From: Gammaproteobacteria bacterium
GTDB lineage: Bacteria; Pseudomonadota; Gammaproteobacteria; Steroidobacterales; Steroidobacteraceae
DNA: 5,685 bases
Assembly: GCA_030040235.1 (NCBI GenBank)
Contig: JASHUC010000290.1
Location: 1-5,685, forward strand
Direction: 5' to 3'
A program made the position numbers and the translations under genes. Shown here piece by piece: positions 1 to 5,685 of the stretch; within the stretch, counting starts at the first letter, position 1, and each line of letters starts with the position of its first letter. The notes beneath the pieces are model-generated. The model was not told where the DNA came from. It saw only the letters and a program-made list of their open reading frames with translations, and searched no databases.

Positions 1-236
1 TCGAGCATCTCCGCGGTGACCGCCATCTCGAGGTTCATCCGTGTCTGGAGCAGATCCTTCAATGCGCGGACGTCGGCGAGCTGGATGTGCCGGCGGTCCT
101 CGCGCAGGTGCAGCGTGATGCTGTCGGCGCCGGCCATCTCCGCGGCGAGCGCGGCGTGCACGGGATCGGGGTAGCGAGCGCGACGCACCTGCCGGAGCGT
201 TGCGACGTGGTCGATGTTGAACCCGAGGGCGATCAT
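1..236 (-). CDS. pdxJ: PdxJ, pyridoxine 5'-phosphate synthase (N-terminal part; 3' end beyond window)
   Basis: PdxJ is the cytoplasmic enzyme that condenses 1-deoxy-D-xylulose 5-phosphate with 3-amino-2-oxopropyl phosphate to form pyridoxine 5'-phosphate, the last ring-forming step of DXP-dependent vitamin B6 synthesis. Only about 78 residues are in the window, out of roughly 240 usual for the family. Translating the reverse strand from the ATG at 236 gives [18 protein letters not shown], then YPDPVHAA, then [12 protein letters not shown] and [13 protein letters not shown], which match the E. coli protein closely along the whole visible length. The conserved NIDH (residues 7-10), His43 and Glu70 align with E. 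coli His45 and Glu72, two active-site residues, and the phosphate/substrate region LREDRRH is intact. The start codon overlaps the recO stop by four bases (ATGA) and a good Shine-Dalgarno sequence precedes it, so the start is secure and translation is probably coupled to recO. Nothing is odd apart from truncation by the window edge. Confidence 0.97.
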   Translation of the reverse strand, partial: MIALGFNIDHVATLRQVRRARYPDPVHAALAAEMAGADSITLHLREDRRHIQLADVRALKDLLQTRMNLEMAVTAEML

Positions 237-1000
237 TTCCCTAGCTCCTCCAACGCCGGCGGCGGAGTCGTCGCACTGCGCGGACGCGTGGCCGGGCGCA
301 GCTCGAGCACCTCGCGCGCCACCGCGCGGGTTGCGAGCTCGCGCCCCTCCAGGCAATGATCCAGCGCGGCCTTGAGCAGCCGGCGTGCGTCGGCGAGCGC
401 CGCGGCGGTTGCGAGCTGCTCCCGCTCGAGGCTCTCGAGGGAGCTGCCCGCGAGGACTCCGGGCGTCCCGGGCGAGGCGGCAATCAGACCCTCGCCGGGT
501 CGGAACAGATAATACGTGCCGGAGGCGATTCGCCGCAGATCGAGACCGTAGCCGAGCTCGGCGAGCAGACGCTTCTCGAAGACCCTGAGGCCCGGCTCGA
601 GCGGCGCGCCGCCGCGGAACTGCTCGAGTGTCCGATGATAGGAGTCGAAGAGCGCCGGGTGCGGATCGTGGCGCGTCGTGAGCTTCAAGAGCAGCTCGTT
701 CAGGTAAAAGCACGCCATGAGATGCGAGCCGGGCAGCGCCACGCACACACCCGCGCCGGCAGGCTCGGCTCCCGTGAGCTGCCGCGCCTCCCCGCGCCCG
801 CTGAAGGAGAGGAGTAGCGCCTGAAAGGGCTGCAGCACGGGGGCGAGCTTCGACTTCGGCCCTCGCACGGCGCGCGCAAAGAGCGACAGCCGCCCGTGCT
901 CGCGCGTGAACACCTCGAGGATGCGGCTCGTATCGCGGTAGGGCACGTGATGCAGGATGTACCCCGGGGTCAGAGTCGTGCGTCGATGAGTGCGGCTCAT
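233..1000 (-). CDS. recO: RecO, DNA repair / recombination mediator
   Basis: RecO works with RecR (and RecF) to load RecA onto SSB-coated single-stranded DNA and can anneal complementary strands, so it acts in gap repair. The 255-residue product is close to the usual 240-250. Residues about 11-80 form the N-terminal OB-fold region, with the family motifs [18 protein letters not shown] and [18 protein letters not shown]. An alpha-helical C-terminal domain follows, containing [10 protein letters not shown] and [15 protein letters not shown], both close to E. coli RecO. The four-cysteine zinc site seen in Deinococcus-type RecO is absent: there is no CxxC pair, as in E. coli. The last 20 or so residues are a Pro/Arg/Thr-rich, probably disordered tail. 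The ATG at 1000 overlaps the era stop (ATGA) and has GGAG seven bases upstream, so this start is preferred. The stop overlaps the pdxJ start. Family assignment rests on motif similarity and on its place between era and pdxJ. Confidence 0.97.
   Translation of the reverse strand: MSRTHRRTTLTPGYILHHVPYRDTSRILEVFTREHGRLSLFARAVRGPKSKLAPVLQPFQALLLSFSGRGEARQLTGAEPAGAGVCVALPGSHLMACFYLNELLLKLTTRHDPHPALFDSYHRTLEQFRGGAPLEPGLRVFEKRLLAELGYGLDLRRIASGTYYLFRPGEGLIAASPGTPGVLAGSSLESLEREQLATAAALADARRLLKAALDHCLEGRELATRAVAREVLELRPATRPRSATTPPPALEELGK
245..250 (-). promoter_or_regulatory. Ribosome binding site of pdxJ
   Basis: The minus strand reads GAGGAG, then eight bases, then the ATG at 236. It lies inside the last codons of recO (Leu-Glu-Glu-Leu-Gly-Lys-stop). 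This near-consensus site at ideal spacing fixes the pdxJ start and is the strongest Shine-Dalgarno sequence I see in the window. Confidence 0.8.
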
Positions 1001-1881
1001 AGCTCGACTCCGAGCTGCTTGAGCGCGCGTGCATCATCGGCCCATCCCTTGCGCACCTTGACCCAGAGATTCAGATGCAGCCGCCGGCCGAGTGCGCGAT
1101 TGAGCTCGAGCCGCGCGGCCCGCCCGATGCGCTTCAGCCGCTCACCGTGCGCGCCGACCACGATGGGCTTCTGTCCGGCGCGGTCCACCCAGATGGCGGC
1201 ATCGATGAGGAGCTGGCCGTCCGTCTCGGCGCTGTTCTCGATCTCCACCGCAATCCCGTAGGGCAGCTCCTGCTCGAGCTCGAGGGTGAGCTTCTCACGG
1301 ATGACCTCGGCGATGCGAAAGCGGCTGTCGCGATCGGTCAATTGCTCTCTGGGAAAAAGCGGCGGGGACTCGGGGAGCAACCGGCCGATCACGGCGATGA
1401 GCGCATCGAGATTGCCGCTCTTGAGCGCCGAGACCGGCACCACCTCGGCGAACGCGAACCGTCCGGCGAGCTCGGCGAGAAAAGGCAGCAGCCTCTGCCG
1501 GGGCCGCACACGATCGATCTTGTTGACCGCGGCCACGGCCGGCCGGCCGCTCGCGCGGATACGGCGCAGCACCAGCTCATCCTCTGCCGTGAAGCGCATC
1601 GCCTCGAGCACCAGCACGCACAGATCGGCATCGTTCAGCGCCGCCGCGGCCGTGCGGTTCATCGCACGATTGAGCGCCCGCCGCGGCCCGGGATGCAGGC
1701 CGGGGGTATCGACGAAGGCGATTTGAGCCTCCGCCGAGTTGAGTACGCCGAGCACGCGATGGCGGGTGGTTTGCGGCCGGGGTGTCACGATGCTCAACTT
1801 CTCCCCGACGAGCGCGTTGAGCAACGTCGACTTGCCGACGTTCGGCCGTCCAACCAGCGCGGCAAATCCGAAGTGGCTCAC
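997..1881 (-). CDS. era: Era, essential GTPase in 30S ribosome assembly
   Basis: Era is a Ras-like GTPase with a C-terminal KH domain. It binds the 3' end of 16S rRNA and helps mature the 30S subunit, at the inner face of the membrane and in the cytoplasm. The product has 294 residues, against 301 in E. coli. All G motifs are visible: G1 GRPNVGKS at 11-18, the switch I segment PQTTRHR at 36-42, G3 DTPG at 58-61, G4 NKID at 120-123 and G5 SALK at 151-154. The KH domain covers roughly 200-290, with its GxxG loop as GAHG at 243-246 followed by LKRIG. The start is GTG at 1881, overlapping the rnc stop as GTGA; no ATG lies suitably close, and the family N-terminus (a few residues before GRPNVGKS) fits this start. 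The stop overlaps the recO start. Coupling of era to rnc is also known in E. coli, and both proteins act on rRNA maturation. Confidence 0.99.
   Translation of the reverse strand: MSHFGFAALVGRPNVGKSTLLNALVGEKLSIVTPRPQTTRHRVLGVLNSAEAQIAFVDTPGLHPGPRRALNRAMNRTAAAALNDADLCVLVLEAMRFTAEDELVLRRIRASGRPAVAAVNKIDRVRPRQRLLPFLAELAGRFAFAEVVPVSALKSGNLDALIAVIGRLLPESPPLFPREQLTDRDSRFRIAEVIREKLTLELEQELPYGIAVEIENSAETDGQLLIDAAIWVDRAGQKPIVVGAHGERLKRIGRAARLELNRALGRRLHLNLWVKVRKGWADDARALKQLGVEL
1008..1011 (-). promoter_or_regulatory. Ribosome binding site of recO
   Basis: GGAG on the minus strand lies seven bases before the recO ATG, within the last era codons. It supports the start that overlaps the era stop codon, and coupled translation. 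Confidence 0.6.
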
Positions 1882-2564
1882 GATCTCAACGCCTCGATCT
1901 CGGAGAGAACGCGCTCGGCGGCCTGCTGCTCCGCGCGCCTGCGGCTCGAGCCCTGGCCGCTCGCGGCGAGGCCGAGTTTCCCCACCTCGCAGAGCACCCA
2001 GAAGGTCTGCTCGTGGGCATCCCCCTCGGTACGCTCCACCTCGTAACGCGGCAGCGGCAGGCCGCGAGACTGGACATACTCCTGAAGTCTAGTCTTCGCG
2101 TCCTTGAGCCGCGCGGCGGCCGGCAGTTGGGCGATGCGCGGCTCGATCAGTGCCTGGACGAGGCGCCGGGCCGCGGGCAATCCGCCATCGAGGTACAAGG
2201 CGCCGCAGACCGCCTCGAAGGCGTCCGCCAGAATCGATTGACGGCGAAAGCCGCCGGATTTGAGCTCGCCGGCGCCGAGCTGCAGCACTTCCCCGAGCGA
2301 GAGCGCGGCGGCGACCTCGGCCAGCGGCTCCCGGCTGACCACCCGCGCCCGCAGCCGGCTGAGGTCGCCCTCGTCGGCCTGCGGAAAGGCCTGGTAGAGA
2401 TGCTCCGCCACGAGCAGGTTGAGCACCGCATCGCCGAGGAACTCGAGCCGCTCGTTGTGCGGGCGGGCGGCGCTGCGGTGGGTGAGCGCCGCCGCGAACA
2501 GCGTGAGATCGCGCGGCTCGTAGCGGAGTCTCTCGCGGACCCAGCTCCGCGGCCAGTCACGCAC
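1878..2564 (-). CDS. rnc: RNase III, double-strand-specific endoribonuclease
   Basis: RNase III cuts double-stranded RNA, including the stems of the pre-16S and pre-23S rRNA and various mRNA leaders, as a Mg2+-dependent homodimer. The product has 228 residues, against 226 in E. coli. The signature HNERLEFLGDAVL spans 36-48. The catalytic carboxylates fall at the same numbers as in E. coli: Glu38, Glu41, Asp45, Glu65, Asp114 and Glu117. GELKSGGFRRQSILAD is also conserved. A C-terminal double-stranded RNA binding domain runs from about 155 (AKTRLQEYVQ) to 225, with the basic GQGSSRRRAEQQAA helix. The start is taken as GTG at 2564, six bases after the upstream stop, because it gives the family's usual N-terminal length and there is no nearby ATG. 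The 3' end overlaps era. There is no separate leader in which the known E. coli RNase III autoregulatory stem could sit. Confidence 0.99.
   Translation of the reverse strand: MRDWPRSWVRERLRYEPRDLTLFAAALTHRSAARPHNERLEFLGDAVLNLLVAEHLYQAFPQADEGDLSRLRARVVSREPLAEVAAALSLGEVLQLGAGELKSGGFRRQSILADAFEAVCGALYLDGGLPAARRLVQALIEPRIAQLPAAARLKDAKTRLQEYVQSRGLPLPRYEVERTEGDAHEQTFWVLCEVGKLGLAASGQGSSRRRAEQQAAERVLSEIEALRS
1892..1895 (-). promoter_or_regulatory. Probable ribosome binding site of era
   Basis: GAGG on the minus strand lies ten bases before the GTG start of era, inside the rnc coding end. The spacing is slightly long, so initiation probably relies partly on ribosomes finishing rnc at the overlapping GTGA. 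Confidence 0.4.
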
Positions 2565-2567
2565 GAG

Positions 2568-2572
2568 CCCCT
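2568..2572 (-). promoter_or_regulatory. Possible ribosome binding site of rnc, overlapping the upstream stop codon
   Basis: AGGGG on the minus strand shares bases with the TAG stop of the DUF4845 gene and ends three bases before the GTG start. It is G-rich but close to the start. A weak site plus a GTG start would keep RNase III synthesis low and dependent on translation of the preceding gene; this is inference. Confidence 0.35.
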
Positions 2573-2942
2573 ACCCGCCGGCGTGTGCGATCTTGTCGAA
2601 GTCGATCTCGAGCGAGATGTTGGCGAAGAGCGGAGCGTCATCGGTGTACTTCGCCTCGATGACCCAGGAGTCCCCGTCGCGGCGAATGGTGACGTCCTTC
2701 CAATCCGGATAGGTGATGCTCTCGATATCGAAGCGCTTGGCGAGCGAGAGGCGGATCGCCTGCTCCGAGACGGCCTGCCCGTCGTCCTTCATCGCCGTCG
2801 CGGCGTCATCGAGGCTCTTCGCCACCCGCATGTAGTTGAGGTAGATCGGCGTGAGCCGGATTGCCGAATACGCGACGATCGCCACCGGAACGAGCAGAAC
2901 CAGCCAGCCCAGAAACGTGATGCCCTGCTGCCTTTTATACAT
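2571..2942 (-). CDS. DUF4845-type small single-pass membrane protein, function unknown
   Basis: This 123-residue protein has no established function. It fits the DUF4845 family, found between lepB and rnc in Pseudomonas and other gammaproteobacteria; the assignment rests on position, size and layout, recalled rather than searched. The N-terminus MYKRQQGITFLGWLVLL resembles a type IV prepilin leader: basic residues, then Gly7, then a long hydrophobic stretch (about 8-28). The pilin Glu at mature position 5 is replaced by Gly12. After the membrane segment comes RLTPIYLNYMRVAKSLDD and a soluble part of about 90 residues, with helical and then probably beta-strand character, presumably periplasmic. 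No catalytic motif or cysteine is seen. The ATG at 2942 lies 15 bases after the lepB stop, with a GGGGGG tract three bases upstream as a poor ribosome site. Linkage to lepB and rnc implies co-expression but does not show what it does. Confidence 0.88.
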   Translation of the reverse strand: MYKRQQGITFLGWLVLLVPVAIVAYSAIRLTPIYLNYMRVAKSLDDAATAMKDDGQAVSEQAIRLSLAKRFDIESITYPDWKDVTIRRDGDSWVIEAKYTDDAPLFANISLEIDFDKIAHAGG

Positions 2943-2957
2943 AAGCCCCCCGGAGTC

Positions 2958-4043
2958 TCACCGGATACGCATCCAGATCCGTTTCCACATCGGTCCTCCT
3001 GAGCGTTGCAGGTCCCAATTGAACCAGATTCGGGTCGCTTTGCCGACCAAATTGGCCTCAGGAACGAAACCGAAATAGCGTCCATCTTCACTGTTATCGC
3101 GGTTGTCGCCCATCATCAGGTACATTCCGGGCGGAATGAGGTGCTCGGGCCAGTCCCCGTGCTCCTGGATCGCCAGATCGTTGGAGGCCGGGCAGACATA
3201 ACCTCGGTCCATGTGGCGGTTGCAGGTCGGCAACGGCTCGACGGCAATATCGCCGGTCGCCGGGCAGTACATCATGTCGTGGTGCTCATGATCGAGGGTC
3301 TCCTCCAGGAGATGCATACCCTCGTAGCAGCCGTCGTCGTAGAGTCCGCGGTCCACGATCGGAACGGGCTTGCCGTTGAGCGTGATGAGGTCGTTGTGCA
3401 CGCTCACCCGGTCCCCGGGGATCCCGACGACCCGCTTGATGTAGTTGACCGAGGGGTCGGGCGGGTAGCGGAACACGACCACATCGCCGCGCTTCGGCTC
3501 ACCGACCGAGAGGATCTTGCGATTGAGCACCGGCAGCCGCAGCCCATAGACGTACTTGTTGACGAGGATGAAATCCCCATCGAGCAGTGTGGGCATCATC
3601 GAATCGGAGGGGATGCGGAAAGGCTCGAAGATGAACGCGCGCAGCACGAGCACGATCACCGCGACCGGAAAGAAGCTGCGCGCGTAGTCCACCGTGCCGG
3701 GCTCGCTCACGAAGCTCGGATCCTTGCCCGCCGCACGGGCCGCCGCCGCGCGCCGCTTGCCGAGCAGCGTCGCATCGAGGAGCCAGGCCACCCCGGTCAC
3801 CACCGCGATGATCACGAGCACCAGGCTGAAGTCGAGCTTCTCGGCGACCAGCAGCCGGATGACGGCAGCGGCAACCAGTACCGGCAGCGCGTAGTAGGCC
3901 CCCGCCACGAGCGGGGGATCGCTCGCCGGGTCGGGAGCGGCGGCCATCTGGCGCCGTGGGCGCAAGAACCAGTCGTCCACCACGCATACGAGGCCGACCG
4001 GAATGGCGACCCAGGAGAGAACGGTGATCAATGGCATCAGCAT
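2958..4043 (-). CDS. lepB: LepB, signal peptidase I, with an extended N-terminal membrane region
   Basis: LepB is the inner-membrane serine protease that removes signal peptides from exported proteins on the periplasmic side, using a Ser/Lys dyad. The product has 361 residues, against 324 in E. coli. Catalytic Ser148 lies in IPSDSMMPTLLDGDF (144-158) and the general base Lys203 in YIKRVVGIPGD (201-211). Box C is GDVVVF (186-191) and box E is MGDNRDNSEDGRYFGFVP (311-328), with Ser318, Asp320 and Arg322 kept. Four hydrophobic segments are visible (about 4-27, 49-67, 72-94 and 122-139), whereas E. coli LepB has two. E. coli's start corresponds to about residue 69 here, so the first two helices are an N-terminal addition that resembles helices three and four. 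Basic stretches at 28-31 and 96-103 would be cytoplasmic. Four cysteines (239, 260, 274, 284) lie in the periplasmic domain. GAGGA six bases before the ATG at 4043 supports this start over the Met two codons later. Confidence 0.98.
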   Translation of the reverse strand: MLMPLITVLSWVAIPVGLVCVVDDWFLRPRRQMAAAPDPASDPPLVAGAYYALPVLVAAAVIRLLVAEKLDFSLVLVIIAVVTGVAWLLDATLLGKRRAAAARAAGKDPSFVSEPGTVDYARSFFPVAVIVLVLRAFIFEPFRIPSDSMMPTLLDGDFILVNKYVYGLRLPVLNRKILSVGEPKRGDVVVFRYPPDPSVNYIKRVVGIPGDRVSVHNDLITLNGKPVPIVDRGLYDDGCYEGMHLLEETLDHEHHDMMYCPATGDIAVEPLPTCNRHMDRGYVCPASNDLAIQEHGDWPEHLIPPGMYLMMGDNRDNSEDGRYFGFVPEANLVGKATRIWFNWDLQRSGGPMWKRIWMRIR

Positions 4044-4049
4044 GGAGAA

Positions 4050-4054
4050 TCCTC
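4050..4054 (-). promoter_or_regulatory. Ribosome binding site of lepB
   Basis: GAGGA on the minus strand lies six bases before the ATG at 4043, in the 19-base lepA-lepB gap. It favours the first Met of MLMPL over Met3, and shows that the N-terminal membrane extension is probably translated. Confidence 0.7.
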
Positions 4055-4062
4055 AGAAATCA

Positions 4063-5685
<1,623 letters not shown>

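Noticed and set aside
508..513. GATAAT on the plus strand resembling a -10 promoter element
   Set aside because: It lies inside recO (antisense to a Tyr-Tyr pair), has no convincing -35 partner, and would drive only an antisense transcript.
2928..2942. The N-terminal MYKRQ of the DUF4845 protein resembles the peptide produced when Nextera transposon adapter is translated by mistake
   Set aside because: The bases here are ATGTATAAAAGGCAG, which differ from the adapter end GTGTATAAGAGACAG at three positions. The frame continues into a sensible membrane protein and the sequence runs unbroken into lepB, so this is not adapter contamination.

Overview
The window is a block of seven conserved housekeeping genes from a high-GC gammaproteobacterium, all on the minus strand. 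Reading in the direction of transcription (from base 5685 down to base 1), they are lepA (5' end outside the window), lepB, a small DUF4845-type membrane protein gene, rnc, era, recO and pdxJ (3' end outside the window). The order lepA-lepB-rnc-era-recO-pdxJ is that of Escherichia coli. The extra small gene between lepB and rnc is the arrangement known from Pseudomonas and other gammaproteobacteria. The GC-rich codon use and two GTG starts fit a GC-rich lineage, but the sequence alone does not support a genus.

Layout: lepA 5685-4063, 19-base gap, lepB 4043-2958, 15-base gap, DUF4845 gene 2942-2571, 6-base gap, rnc 2564-1878, then three successive 4-base overlaps: rnc/era at 1878-1881 (GTGA), era/recO at 997-1000 (ATGA) and recO/pdxJ at 233-236 (ATGA). 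No non-coding stretch exceeds 19 bases, so there is no room for an RNA gene, a factor-independent terminator or a mobile element between genes. I saw no tRNA, CRISPR array or insertion sequence. The block is best read as one transcript with translational coupling in its second half; its main promoter would lie upstream of lepA, outside the window.

Functionally the cluster combines translation and ribosome maturation (LepA/EF4, RNase III, Era), protein export (LepB), homologous recombination repair (RecO), vitamin B6 synthesis (PdxJ) and an uncharacterised single-pass membrane protein. All enzymes keep their key residues where they can be seen, and none is frameshifted or broken.

I find no previously undescribed multi-gene system here. 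The points most worth a second look are: LepB's N-terminus, which carries an extra two-helix membrane hairpin that looks like a duplicate of the canonical one; the DUF4845 protein's prepilin-like N-terminus without the usual Glu at +5; and a possible weak internal promoter at the lepB/DUF4845 junction.
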